The notes below the pieces were generated by a model. It saw only the letters and a program-made list of their open reading frames with translations, was not told the DNA's origin and searched no databases. Below are positions 37,043 to 45,517 of a DNA stretch of 64,000 bases, one piece after another. Made by a program: the position numbers and the translations under genes. The DNA is from Streptomyces sp. ST2-7A. GTDB taxonomy: Bacteria > Actinomycetota > Actinomycetes > Streptomycetales > Streptomycetaceae. The number at the start of each line of letters is the position of its first letter. Within the stretch, counting starts at the first letter, position 1. Location of the stretch: assembly GCF_021390475.1 (NCBI RefSeq), contig NZ_JAJUWS010000015.1, forward strand, positions 1 to 64,000. The letters are read 5' to 3'.

Positions 37043-37175
37043 CCCGTCTTTATACCGGCCGGAGGGCTCCCGACGGGCGGGGTTCGCCGGCCGGGAGCGG
37101 AGCCCGACCGGTGGGGTCGCCGCACGACGCGACGGCGCCGGGAACGGATTCCGTTCGGCCGCCGGAACTCGGGGG

Positions 37176-37181
37176 TAGGCT
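37176..37181 (+). promoter_or_regulatory. Likely -10 element of the PAP2/kinase gene
   Basis: TAGGCT, a common Streptomyces -10 sequence, 73 bp before the ATG and directly before a strong hairpin. No convincing -35 was found. Confidence 0.5.
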
Positions 37182-37214
37182 CGCCCACCGGCGGCCGGGG
37201 GCCGCCGGTGGGCG
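37182..37214 (+). other. Perfect hairpin at the likely 5' end of the transcript
   Basis: A 15-bp perfect stem with a GGG loop begins one base after the TAGGCT box, 39 bp before the start codon. It lies between divergent genes, so it is not a normal terminator. It may protect the 5' end or regulate translation. Confidence 0.6.
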
Positions 37215-37253
37215 GGTCGGACCCGCCCGTAACGCGGGCGGATGGGAGCGCGG

Positions 37254-38843
37254 ATGCGGCACAGGATCTCGGAGTTCGACAAGCGGCTCTTCGCCCGGAT
37301 GGCGGCCCGCCGTTCCCGGCCGGGCGACGCCGTGCTGCCCCGGCTGAGCCGGGCCGCGAACAACGGCAGGCTCTGGATGGCCACCGCCGCCGGAATCGCC
37401 GCGCTGGGGGGACACCGCTCCGGACGGGCCGCGATGCGCGGTCTCGGCGCCATGGCCATCGCCTCCCTCACCGTGAACACCCTGGTGAAGGCCGGCGTCC
37501 GACGGCAGCGACCGACCCTCGACGAGGTGCCGCTGGGACGCCGGCTGAGTCGGCAACCGCACACCTGGTCCTTCCCCTCCGGGCACGCGGCCTCGGCCGC
37601 GGCGTTCGCCACCGGGGTGGCGCTGGAGTCGCCCCGGCACGCCGCCGTGGTGGCGCCGCTGGCCGCCGCGGTGGGTGTCTCCCGGGTGCACGTCGGCGTG
37701 CACTATCCCGGTGACGTGCTGGCGGGCTGGCTGTTGGGGGCGGGTGCCGCCGTGCTCACGCTGCGGTGGTGGCCGCGACGACCGGTGGTGCCACCGGAGA
37801 TCCGGCACATGGCGGCGGCCCCCGCCCTGGGCGAGGGGCACGGCCTGTTCGTGGTGGTGAACGCGGGTGCGGGCGCCTCGGCGATGTCGTTCCCCGGTCC
37901 GGACTCGGCGGAACGCATCGCCCGCCTGCTGCCGCGCGCCGAGGTCACCGAGATCGGTCCCGCCGGTGACGAGGAGGGGCCGGGGTTGGTGGAGGCGCTG
38001 GACCGGGCGGCCCGTCGGGCGGCGGAGGTCGGCGGCGCCCTCGGCGTGTGCGGCGGGGACGGCACCGTGAACGCGGCCGCCGAGCGGGCCGCCGAACGCG
38101 GCGTGCCCCTGGCGGTCTTCCCCGGCGGAACGCTCAACCACTTCGCCCAGGACCTGGGCGTGCACTCGACGGAGGAGACCGCCGCGGCGGTGGAGGGGGG
38201 AACCGCGATCCGGGTGGACCTCGCGCTGGCCCGCCCGCTCGCCGCATCGGCCGACGGCCGGGGGCCCCGCACCGGGCGGCTCGACGGCTCACCGGGTGTG
38301 GCGGGTGAGGACGGCGCCCACCGGGAGACCGAGGACCACGGCGCGGGCTACCCGTTCGTGAACACCTTCAGCATCGGGATGTACCCGCAGCTGGTCGCCG
38401 AGCGGGAGCGGCTGGAGGAGCGCCTCGGCAAGTGGCCGGCCGCCGTGATCTCCCTCTTCCGGGTCCTGCGCACCTCGGAGCCGCTGGAGATCCGGGTCAA
38501 CGGACGGCCCCACCGGGTGTGGCTGCTCTTCGCAGGCAACGGTCGCTACCTGCCCGACGGCTTCGCGCCGGTGCACCGACAGGCGATGGACGAGGGACTT
38601 CTGGACGTGCGGACCATAGACGGGGACACCCCGCTGGCCCGCACCCGGCTGGTGGGGGCGGCGCTGCTGGGCACCATGAGTCGTTCGCGGGTCTACACCG
38701 CGGCCCGGCTGCGACGTCTGGAGCTCTCCGAACTGGACGGCGTGGGGACGCTGGCCCGCGATGGGGAGACGGCACCCGCGCCCTCGGCCCTGCTGTTGGA
38801 GAAGCGGCCGGGTGCCCTGGTGGTCTACCGTCCCGCGACGTGA
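37254..38843 (+). CDS. PAP2 phosphatase-diacylglycerol kinase fusion
   Basis: A 529-residue membrane-associated fusion. The N-terminal PAP2 domain (about 60-195) carries the phosphatidic-acid-phosphatase triad: KAGVRRQRP, PSGHAAS and SRVHVGVHYPGD. The C-terminal lipid-kinase domain (about 205-525) has GGDGTVN and FPGGTLNHFA. Kinase and phosphatase on one chain could interconvert or channel (poly)prenyl or diacylglycerol phosphates. ATG 37254 has GGGAG; an ATG four codons earlier is less likely. An about 30-residue Gly/Asp-rich insertion (about 325-360) interrupts the kinase domain. Confidence 0.9.
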   Translation: MRHRISEFDKRLFARMAARRSRPGDAVLPRLSRAANNGRLWMATAAGIAALGGHRSGRAAMRGLGAMAIASLTVNTLVKAGVRRQRPTLDEVPLGRRLSRQPHTWSFPSGHAASAAAFATGVALESPRHAAVVAPLAAAVGVSRVHVGVHYPGDVLAGWLLGAGAAVLTLRWWPRRPVVPPEIRHMAAAPALGEGHGLFVVVNAGAGASAMSFPGPDSAERIARLLPRAEVTEIGPAGDEEGPGLVEALDRAARRAAEVGGALGVCGGDGTVNAAAERAAERGVPLAVFPGGTLNHFAQDLGVHSTEETAAAVEGGTAIRVDLALARPLAASADGRGPRTGRLDGSPGVAGEDGAHRETEDHGAGYPFVNTFSIGMYPQLVAERERLEERLGKWPAAVISLFRVLRTSEPLEIRVNGRPHRVWLLFAGNGRYLPDGFAPVHRQAMDEGLLDVRTIDGDTPLARTRLVGAALLGTMSRSRVYTAARLRRLELSELDGVGTLARDGETAPAPSALLLEKRPGALVVYRPAT

Positions 38844-38867
38844 GGGGACGCGAGGGGACATGGAGGA

Positions 38868-38895
38868 AAGGGGCACCCCGGCCGGGGTGCCCCTT
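38868..38895 (+). terminator. Terminator after PAP2/kinase gene
   Basis: A 13-bp perfect stem (AAGGGGCACCCCG and its complement, 2-base centre). The remainder of the 352-bp gap to 39195 is the AT-richer promoter region of the VanW gene, without a clear gene. Confidence 0.8.
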
Positions 38896-39195
38896 CGGGC
38901 GTTCAGGCGCGGCGCGCCCCGGCATCCCCCGTCGGGCACCGGTCCGACCCTCCGGAGGGAGGGCCGTTTCACCCGCTTTCCAGGGGTTTTTACCCAATCC
39001 GGGGTTTCCACCGAATGCCGGCGATCCCGGGTATTTGCCGTGAAGTGATCGAATACACCCCGAGTTCCCTTTCGTCGCCCCCACCTCGTTTTGCTAACCT
39101 GCGACGAGTCGGGCCCGGGGCGTCGGTCGGCACGGCACCACCGAACAACGCCCGCCCGGAGCCGGCCCACCCGCTCATCCGCCCGAGGGAGTCCC

Positions 39196-41109
39196 GTGTC
39201 TCACGCGCCGCCACCACCCGCCGAGCCGCCCCGCATACCGGAGCGTCCCGCGTGGGATCCGCCCGGCGCGGAACCGGGCGCCGGAGGCGACGCCGGTGAC
39301 CCCGGCGATCCCGGACGGCGTCCCGGCCCGCTGGAGCGGTTCGCCGCGCTCCCCCGCCCCGCCGTGATCGGCGGCGTGGTGGCCCTGGGCATCGGTGGCG
39401 CGCTGCTGGTCGGTTCCCTCGTCGGGGGCGACACCATCGCCCCGGGCACCACCGTCAACGGCGTGGATATCGGCGGGCTCACCCCGACCGCCGCCGAGGA
39501 GCGACTCGCGGACGAGTTGGGTCCGGCCGCCGACGAGCCCATCGAGATCGTCATCGGCTCCGCCGACGAATCCCCGGAGGACTCCGAGCCCCTCGAGCTG
39601 GACCCGACCGCCGCCGGTATGGCCCCCGACTTCGGGGCGACCGTGGAACGGGCCAACCGCCCCAGTCTGCTGGGCCGCATCATCGGTCGCACCGGCGGCG
39701 AGGTGGACCCCGTGGTGACCGTGGACGAGGAGCGGACCCGCGAGGAACTGGCCGCGCTCGGCGAACAGGGCGGCACCGAGCTGCGCGAGGGTGCCATCTC
39801 CTTCGAGGAGGGTGCGCCCGTGGTGACCGAACCGGTCGCCGGCACCGCGCTGGACGTGGACGGGGCGTTGCGAGAGGTCCGGTACGCCTATCTCAACGAC
39901 TCCGTCGAGCGACCCGTGGAGCTGCCGGTCGAACAGGCGCGACCGTTGATCGACGAGGCGGAGATCGAGCGGGCGCTGCGCGAGTTCGCCGAGCCCGCCA
40001 TGTCCGGCCCGGTCACCCTGACCGCGGACGGGGAGAGTGTCTCCGTCCCGGCGGTCGTGCTCGGAAACCACCTGCGTATGGAGGCGGACGGGGGCGGCAC
40101 CCTGGTGCCGGAGTTCGACGGGGCCGCCCTCGCCGAGGATCCCTCCTTCGTCTCCGCCACCGAGGATCTCGTCCAGCAGCCGCGCGACGCCGTGCTCGGT
40201 CTGGACGGGGAGAACGTCGTGGTCCGGGAGGACGCCCGGATCGGCCGAGAATTGGACGCCGAGCGGCTCACCGACACCATCCTGCCGCTTCTCACCGAGG
40301 AGGGCTCGGCGCGTTCCGCCGGGGCCCCGGTCAACGAGACCGAGCCCCGTCTGACCGCCGACAACCTGGACGAGCTGGGCATCACCGAGCAGATGTCCTC
40401 GTTCACCGTCAACTTCGACCCGTCCCCGTACCGGATCACCAACATCGGGCGCGCGGCGGAGCTGATCAGCGGTTCACTGGTGATGCCCGGGGAGATCTGG
40501 AGCTTCAACGAGACCGTCGGCGAGCGAACCGAGGAGAACGGCTTCGTCGAGGGCATCATCATCCTCAACGACCAGTACCAGACCGCCGCCGGTGGCGGTG
40601 TCTCGGCGGTGGCGACAACGATGTTCAACGCCGTCTTCTTCGCCGGTGTGAAGCCGGTGGAGTACGGGGCGCACTCCTTCTACATCGAGCGCTACCCCGA
40701 GGGCCGGGAGGCCACCGTGGCCTGGGGTCACCTCGACAACCGCTTCGAGAACGACTCGGGCAACGCCGTCTACATCCTGGCGAGCTCCACGGACACCTCG
40801 GTGACCATCAGCTTCCTGGGAACGAAGAAGTACGACGAGGTCGAGTCGGTGACCGGGCCCCGGACCAACGTGGTGGAGCCGGGCACCCGCGAGGGCGTGG
40901 CCGACGACTGCGTGCCGCAGCCGCCGCTGGAGGGCTTCGACGTCGAGGTCGAGCGGGTCTTCAAGAACGGCGGCGAGGAGGTGAGGCGGGAGTCCTACCG
41001 GACCCGCTACACCCCGCGCGACGAGGTGGTCTGCGACGACAACGGCGGCGCGGCCGACGACGCCGCCGAGGCGGCGGCCGACGGCGAGGCCGCCGAGGCC
41101 GAGGAGTGA
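39196..41109 (+). CDS. VanW-family membrane-anchored protein
   Basis: A 637-residue protein: Pro-rich cytosolic N-tail, one membrane helix (about 55-80), a putative peptidoglycan-binding domain (GTTVNGVDIGGLTPTAAEERL, about 85-150), a second similar segment, and a VanW domain (about 420-560) with GRAAELISGSLVMPGEIWSF, QTAAGGGVSAVATTMFNA and GREATVAWGHLDNRF. The C-terminus is acidic and Ala-rich. VanW proteins accompany glycopeptide-resistance and cell-wall genes; their activity is unproven, and an extracytoplasmic wall role is inferred. GTG 39196 has GAGGGAG. Confidence 0.9.
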   Translation: MSHAPPPPAEPPRIPERPAWDPPGAEPGAGGDAGDPGDPGRRPGPLERFAALPRPAVIGGVVALGIGGALLVGSLVGGDTIAPGTTVNGVDIGGLTPTAAEERLADELGPAADEPIEIVIGSADESPEDSEPLELDPTAAGMAPDFGATVERANRPSLLGRIIGRTGGEVDPVVTVDEERTREELAALGEQGGTELREGAISFEEGAPVVTEPVAGTALDVDGALREVRYAYLNDSVERPVELPVEQARPLIDEAEIERALREFAEPAMSGPVTLTADGESVSVPAVVLGNHLRMEADGGGTLVPEFDGAALAEDPSFVSATEDLVQQPRDAVLGLDGENVVVREDARIGRELDAERLTDTILPLLTEEGSARSAGAPVNETEPRLTADNLDELGITEQMSSFTVNFDPSPYRITNIGRAAELISGSLVMPGEIWSFNETVGERTEENGFVEGIIILNDQYQTAAGGGVSAVATTMFNAVFFAGVKPVEYGAHSFYIERYPEGREATVAWGHLDNRFENDSGNAVYILASSTDTSVTISFLGTKKYDEVESVTGPRTNVVEPGTREGVADDCVPQPPLEGFDVEVERVFKNGGEEVRRESYRTRYTPRDEVVCDDNGGAADDAAEAAADGEAAEAEE

Positions 41110-41160
41110 GCACGGACGGGCGGTGACCCGCGGACGGCGAGCCGTGTGCGGCTCCCGGCG

Positions 41161-41601
41161 TCAGGTGGCTCTCGCCGCGGACCCGGGCCGCCGGGCGGCC
41201 CGGGTGCAGGCACGGGCGGCCCGGACCGTGCGGCACGGCCGGACGTAGTCGTTGCCCACCACGTACCGGCGGCGGGCCCGGCGCTCCCCGACGAGCAGTC
41301 GCATCGTGGGGGCGAGTTGGCCGTCGGGGGTCTCGCCGGCCGGGTGGACGCCCCGGGTGTTCTCCCCGCCCTCGTACGGCGCGGCGCAGACCGTAGGGCC
41401 CCCGGCCGGCGATCCGGGGGTCAGGGCCCGGCGGACCGAGGAGATGTGCCGGCCGGTGACGCCCCGCACCGCACAGGCGGCGACCGGCGCCTCCACCTCG
41501 TCCGCCACCCGGGAGGGTGCGGCGCCACCGTCCACCGGGATCGGTCGCAGTGCGCGGCCCGGTACCCCGCCCGCCGCGTCGACCTCCTCGACGGCCGGCA
41601 C
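41161..41601 (-). CDS. Possible 146-residue hypothetical protein
   Basis: I recognise no family. The reason to list it is base composition: over about 41161-41480 the three codon positions show the Streptomyces pattern (very high GC in third, middling in second), which fades beyond 41600. The product is Arg/Ala-rich, with VGERRARRRYVVGNDYVRPC near the end and five Cys. No good ribosome site supports GTG 41601, and the true start is uncertain. Convergent with the VanW gene. Confidence 0.35.
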   Translation of the reverse strand: MPAVEEVDAAGGVPGRALRPIPVDGGAAPSRVADEVEAPVAACAVRGVTGRHISSVRRALTPGSPAGGPTVCAAPYEGGENTRGVHPAGETPDGQLAPTMRLLVGERRARRRYVVGNDYVRPCRTVRAARACTRAARRPGSAARAT

Positions 41602-41851
41602 CGCACACGGCTCACGGACCGGGCCCGGGATGCCCGCGGGGCCCGGCCCGGCACCGCCAGGCGATCCCCGGGGTTCCGGCGACGGGCGACGCGGGGGGAG
41701 GGTCCGGCGGGAACGGGCCGCCGATCGGAATACCGGACCGCGGTGACCATCGGCCTGTGACGCCCCGTTCACGGGATGGTCGTCCCGCCGGCCCGGGGAG
41801 CGGGATACCCGACGTGATCCGCCGCGATCCCGGTGCCGCCGCCCTGCGACA

Positions 41852-41888
41852 GTTCGGCCGGGTGGGCGCCCCGCCCACCCGGCCGAAC
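41852..41888. other. Strong perfect hairpin in a gene-poor stretch
   Basis: A perfect 17-bp stem with a CCC loop. No recognisable gene ends next to it; it could be an attenuator of the small ORFs just downstream or the terminator of a lost gene. Confidence 0.7.
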
Positions 41889-41908
41889 CGTCGACCCGTG
41901 CCGCGCGG

Positions 41909-42010
41909 TTGACCTCCGGGGTGCTGCGGGCGGCGCTGGAGGGCGCGGGATGCCCGCCGGAGGCGTGGCGGGTGCCGGCGCTGCTCTCGACGAGGATGGA
42001 CACCGGATGA
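41909..42010 (+). CDS. Possible 33-residue ORF, coupled
   Basis: The open frame begins at TTG 41909 (or GTG 41921), 20 bases after the hairpin, and reads a helix-like SGVLRAALEGAGCPPEAW before stopping at 42008-42010, where its TGA overlaps the next ATG (ATGA). It could be a leader peptide or the end of a decayed gene. No family recognised. Confidence 0.25.
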   Translation: MTSGVLRAALEGAGCPPEAWRVPALLSTRMDTG

Positions 42011-42261
42011 CGGCGGTGGCCCGACACACGCCGCTGCCGCCACCCACCGCGACCCGCCCGATCGACCACCCGGTGGACGAGGGTCGGTCCACGCGACGCC
42101 CCGGGGGCCGGCCCGGGTGCGGGAGGTGGACGAACGGGGGCGCACACCGGGAGGCGCTGCCCGGTCGTGACGACGAGTCACCGTTGCGCCTCCTCCTCGA
42201 ACAGCTGATCTCCGGCCCGGAGACCGTCGATTCGGGTGATTCCGACACTCTTTCGGGTTAG
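42007..42261 (+). CDS. Possible 84-residue hypothetical protein
   Basis: ATG 42007 overlaps the previous stop. The N-terminal part is Pro/Arg/Gly-rich and the C-terminus more protein-like (SPLRLLLEQLISGPETVD). Codon bias is only partly Streptomyces-like. No family recognised; it may be a remnant. Confidence 0.3.
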   Translation: MTAVARHTPLPPPTATRPIDHPVDEGRSTRRPGGRPGCGRWTNGGAHREALPGRDDESPLRLLLEQLISGPETVDSGDSDTLSG

Positions 42262-42341
42262 CCCGCTCTCCGTCGGCGCATGGTCGCCGGTCGGTCGGGG
42301 CACAGACGCCGACACCGGAATCCGGAAAAAGCCTCGGATTA

Positions 42342-42353
42342 CCGGAATTCCGG
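42342..42353. promoter_or_regulatory. Palindrome before Tat-signal/amidase genes
   Basis: A perfect CCGGAATTCCGG about 95 bp before the TTG start, in a local AT-rich dip (42300-42380). It may be an operator or promoter part; no regulator is adjacent. Confidence 0.4.
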
Positions 42354-42445
42354 CACACCGGACATTCGGCATATCGGGTGTCCCGGTCGACGGCGTGCGT
42401 CCCCGACGGCCCGGGCCGCCGCGTGCCGCGCACGAAGGAGGAGCG

Positions 42446-42748
42446 TTGTCCGAGACCACTCGACGGGGATTCCTCGGCCTGGCCGCCGCCACCGCGGGAG
42501 CCGCCGTCACCCTGCCCGTCCTCACCGCCCCCGGCGCCCTCGCCGCCGAGGGTGACTCCCCGCTCCCCGACACGTCCGGGGCCGCCGGCCCCGAGGCCCG
42601 GGGGTCCGGGATCGTCACCCGCGCGGACCACCCCAACGCCGAGTTCGCGCCCGACGGTTGGCCCGGCGACCATCCCGAACCGCTCAACGCGGCGGTCTCC
42701 TGCTCCCTGCCCGACGGCTTCGACGACGGTGGGGAGGTGCACGACTGA
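42446..42748 (+). CDS. Tat-signal small secreted protein
   Basis: A 100-residue product with a twin-arginine signal (TRRGFLGLAAATAGAAV, cleavage near GALAA) and a short mature part rich in Asp/Pro/Gly (DHPNAEFAPDGWPGDHPE). No domain is recognised. The start is TTG 42446, supported by AAGGAGGAG; no ATG or GTG fits. Its TGA overlaps the amidase ATG (TGATG), so the two are translated together. It may be the export half of what in other species is one secreted amidase. Confidence 0.75.
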   Translation: MSETTRRGFLGLAAATAGAAVTLPVLTAPGALAAEGDSPLPDTSGAAGPEARGSGIVTRADHPNAEFAPDGWPGDHPEPLNAAVSCSLPDGFDDGGEVHD

Positions 42749-43410
42749 TGGCGGTCTTCGTCACCCGCACGCAGTGGGGCGCCCGACAACCCACCGGTCG
42801 CAGCACCCAGATCACCCCGGACCGCGGCGGGGTGACCATCCACCACGTGGGCGGTGCGCGCGTCGCACGCGCCTCGCACTCCGACTGCGCCGCGCAGGTG
42901 CGCGGTATCCAGCGCCAGCACATGGACGGCAACGGCTGGGCCGACGTGGCCTACAGCCACCTGACCTGCGTGCACGGCTACGTCTTCGAGGGGCGCGGCG
43001 AGGGGGTGCGCACCGCGGCCAACGGCACCAACACCGCCAACCAGAACTGGTACGCCGTCTGCGGGCTGGTCGGCGGGTCCTCCTCCGCCTACGACACCGT
43101 CACCGCGGATCTGCTGGACGCCTTCCGGCTGGCCGTCGCCCGGCTGCGGAACCAGGGCGGCGCCGCCCGGGCGATCAACGGCCACCGCAACCAGCTGGCC
43201 ACCGAGTGTCCGGGAAACCTCTACCGGTACGTGCAGGACGGTTCCCTGGAGCCGTCCGGAGGCCGGACCCACACCGTGCGGGAGGGCGAGACGCTGTACT
43301 CGATCGGCCGGCGGTACGGCGTTTCCTGGCAGCGGATCGCGGAGGCGAACGGCATCACCTCGCCGTACACCATCTTCGTCGGCCAGGTCCTGATCATTCC
43401 GGACTCCTGA
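42748..43410 (+). CDS. PGRP/amidase with C-terminal LysM
   Basis: A 220-residue peptidoglycan amidase (amidase_2/PGRP fold, about 1-165): TRTQWGARQPT, the zinc ligands in VTIHHVGG and the late NGHRNQLATECPG, and HMDGNGWADVAYSH. A LysM wall-binding domain ends the protein (HTVREGETLYSIGRRYGVSW). It cleaves the N-acetylmuramoyl-L-alanine bond. The oddity is the absence of any signal peptide, although the substrate is outside the membrane; it follows a Tat-signal ORF by a one-base overlap. Confidence 0.88.
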   Translation: MAVFVTRTQWGARQPTGRSTQITPDRGGVTIHHVGGARVARASHSDCAAQVRGIQRQHMDGNGWADVAYSHLTCVHGYVFEGRGEGVRTAANGTNTANQNWYAVCGLVGGSSSAYDTVTADLLDAFRLAVARLRNQGGAARAINGHRNQLATECPGNLYRYVQDGSLEPSGGRTHTVREGETLYSIGRRYGVSWQRIAEANGITSPYTIFVGQVLIIPDS

Positions 43411-43421
43411 GCGCCGGCCCA

Positions 43422-43442
43422 CGCCGCCGCGTCGCGGCGGCG
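43422..43442. terminator. Hairpin between convergent genes
   Basis: CGCCGCCG and CGGCGGCG with a 5-nt loop, 9 bp from the dehydrogenase stop. Confidence 0.6.
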
Positions 43443-43450
43443 GGGTCGGC

Positions 43451-45154
43451 TCAGCCGAGGTCGGAGGCGATCGCCCGCCCCGCCACCCGGCCCGAGAACA
43501 GGCAACCGCCCAGGAAGGTTCCCTCCAGCGCCCGGTACCCGTGCATCCCGCCGCCGCCGAACCCGGCGGCCTCCCCCACCGCGTACACCCCCGGCAGGGG
43601 ATTCCCCTCGGCGGTGAGCACCCGGGCCCGGTCGTCGGTCTCCAGGCCACCGAGGGTCTTGCGGGTGAGGATGCGCAGCCGCACGGCGATCAGCGGTCCC
43701 GCCCCGGGGTCCAGCAGTCGGTGCGGGGAGGCCACCCGGACCACCTTGTCGCCGAGGTAGCGGCGGGCCCCGCGCACCGCGGTGAGCTGCGCGTCCTTGC
43801 CGAAGGGGTTGGCCACCTCGCGGTCGCGGGCCTCGATCACCCCGCGCAGCGCGGCCTCGTCGATCAGGTCGTCCCCGGTGAGGGCGTTCATCCCGCGCAC
43901 CAGGGCGGGCAGGTCGGGCTCGACCACGAAGTCGGCGCCCCGCTCCATGAAGGCCCGTACCGGCCCCGGGGTCCCCGAACGGACCCGACCGAGGACCCCG
44001 CGCACACTCTTCCCCGTCAGGTCGGGGTTCTGTTCGGAGCCGGAGAGCGCGAACTCCTTCTCGATGATCCGTCGGGTGAGCACGAACCAGGTGTACTCGT
44101 GACCGGAGCGGGCGATGTGGGCGAGGGTCGCCGGGGTGTCGAAACCGGGGAAGAGCGGGGCCGGGAGCCGCACTCCCCGGGCGTCCACCCACAGCGAGGA
44201 GGGGCCGGGCAGGATCCGGATGCCGTGCCGGGCCCACACCGGCGACCAGTTCTCGATGCCCTCGGTGTAGTGCCACATCCGGTCGCTGTTGATCAGCCGA
44301 CCGCCGGCCCGCCGGGCGACGGTGAGCATCTCGCCGTCCACATGGGCGGGGACGCCCGAGAGCATCCGGCGCGGCGGGGTGCCGAGGCGTTCCGGCCAGT
44401 GGGCACGGACCAGGTCGTGGTTGCCACCGATGCCTCCGGAGGCGATCACCACGGCCCGCGCGCGGAGCTCGAAGGAGCCGACCGGCTCGCGGTTGCTGGG
44501 GGCGCCGCGCCCGGCCGGGTCGGGGGCCAGGATCTCGCCCGCGACCGTGTCCACCGCGCCCGCGGTGCGCCCCAGGGCGGTGACGCGGTGGCGGAAGCGC
44601 AGACCCACCCGTCCCGCCTCGACGGCGCGCCGCACCCGACGGACGAAGGGGTCCAGCACGCCGGGGCCGGTGCCCCAGGTGATGTGGAAGCGGGGCACGG
44701 AGTTGCCGTGGCCCGCGGCGTCGGCGCCACCGCGCTCGGCCCATCCGACGACGGGGAAGAAACGCACCCCCATCTCGTGCAGCCAGGCCCGCTTCTCCCC
44801 GGCCGCGAAGTCGAGGTAGGCCTCCGCCCAGTGTCGCGGCCAGCGGTCCTCGGGGCGATCGAAGCCGGCCGAGCCGAACCAGTCCTGCCGGGCGAGTTCG
44901 AGGCTGTCACGGACCCGCAGACGACGCTGCTCGGGCGAGTCCACCAGGAAGAGGCCGCCGAAGGACCAATGGGCCTGGCCGCCCAGGGACGCCTCGGGCT
45001 CCTGGTCGAGCACGATGACCGAGCGGCCCCTTTCGGCCAACTCGACGGCGGCGACCAGACCGGCCAGACCGGCCCCGATCACCACGACGTCGGCGGCGGT
45101 GTCGGCCGGGGCGTCCGGACTCCGCCCGTCCGCGCCCGCTGTGGTCTGCGACAT
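43451..45154 (-). CDS. FAD-binding dehydrogenase, 3-ketosteroid dehydrogenase-like
   Basis: A 567-residue flavoprotein of the succinate/fumarate/ketosteroid dehydrogenase family. N-terminal Rossmann signature VVVIGAGLAGLVAAVELAERG, FAD contacts GGQAHWSFGGLF, VIASGGIGGN and a C-terminal GVYAVGEAAGFGGGGMHGYR with ALEGTFLGGCLFSGRVAG. These match the FAD-binding dehydrogenase subgroup often named KstD-like. ATG 45154 has GGAGG. It is monocistronic; the acyl-CoA catabolic genes further right make a lipid or steroid substrate possible, not proven. Confidence 0.9.
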   Translation of the reverse strand: MSQTTAGADGRSPDAPADTAADVVVIGAGLAGLVAAVELAERGRSVIVLDQEPEASLGGQAHWSFGGLFLVDSPEQRRLRVRDSLELARQDWFGSAGFDRPEDRWPRHWAEAYLDFAAGEKRAWLHEMGVRFFPVVGWAERGGADAAGHGNSVPRFHITWGTGPGVLDPFVRRVRRAVEAGRVGLRFRHRVTALGRTAGAVDTVAGEILAPDPAGRGAPSNREPVGSFELRARAVVIASGGIGGNHDLVRAHWPERLGTPPRRMLSGVPAHVDGEMLTVARRAGGRLINSDRMWHYTEGIENWSPVWARHGIRILPGPSSLWVDARGVRLPAPLFPGFDTPATLAHIARSGHEYTWFVLTRRIIEKEFALSGSEQNPDLTGKSVRGVLGRVRSGTPGPVRAFMERGADFVVEPDLPALVRGMNALTGDDLIDEAALRGVIEARDREVANPFGKDAQLTAVRGARRYLGDKVVRVASPHRLLDPGAGPLIAVRLRILTRKTLGGLETDDRARVLTAEGNPLPGVYAVGEAAGFGGGGMHGYRALEGTFLGGCLFSGRVAGRAIASDLG

Positions 45155-45504
45155 GTGGCCTCCCTCCCGGTCCGGATGGGCCGTTGGGCGATCATCGGAC
45201 CCGCCCGCCGTGCCGTCAACACCCCGGGGCCGTCGGAGGACCGGCCCGTCGGGGGAGCGGGCCCGGACCTCCGACCTTGACGGGTGGCCACCGGGCGACC
45301 ACCCGACCGGACCGGATGGCGCCTTCCCGCGTTCCCCTCCTTTCCACCGTCCCGACGGTGCCGCCGGCCCCGCGCTCCGACGTGCTCCCCGGCCCGGGGG
45401 AGACGGTGCGCCCGGGCCCGGTGGACACACCGGGCCCGCGGAGCTCCCGGCCGGGCGGGGAGGCGACGGCGACCCGGGTGCCGCCCGGTTCGGAGGCGGG
45501 CGAC
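45155..45504. other. Divergent intergenic region without a gene
   Basis: Between the flavoprotein and DUF202 genes. Open frames here lack family features and normal codon bias. It should hold both promoters. Confidence 0.5.
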
Positions 45505-45510
45505 TAGGCT
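45505..45510 (+). promoter_or_regulatory. Likely -10 box of DUF202 operon
   Basis: TAGGCT ends 7 bases before the ATG at 45518. That distance fits a leaderless transcript, common in Streptomyces, and would explain the missing ribosome site. Confidence 0.5.
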
Positions 45511-45517
45511 CGGGATC

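Noticed and set aside
41602..42147. N-terminal extension of the minus-strand frame ending at 41161
   Set aside because: Third-position GC drops and the sequence becomes Arg/Pro/Gly noise beyond about 41600, so only the shorter ORF is kept, with low confidence.
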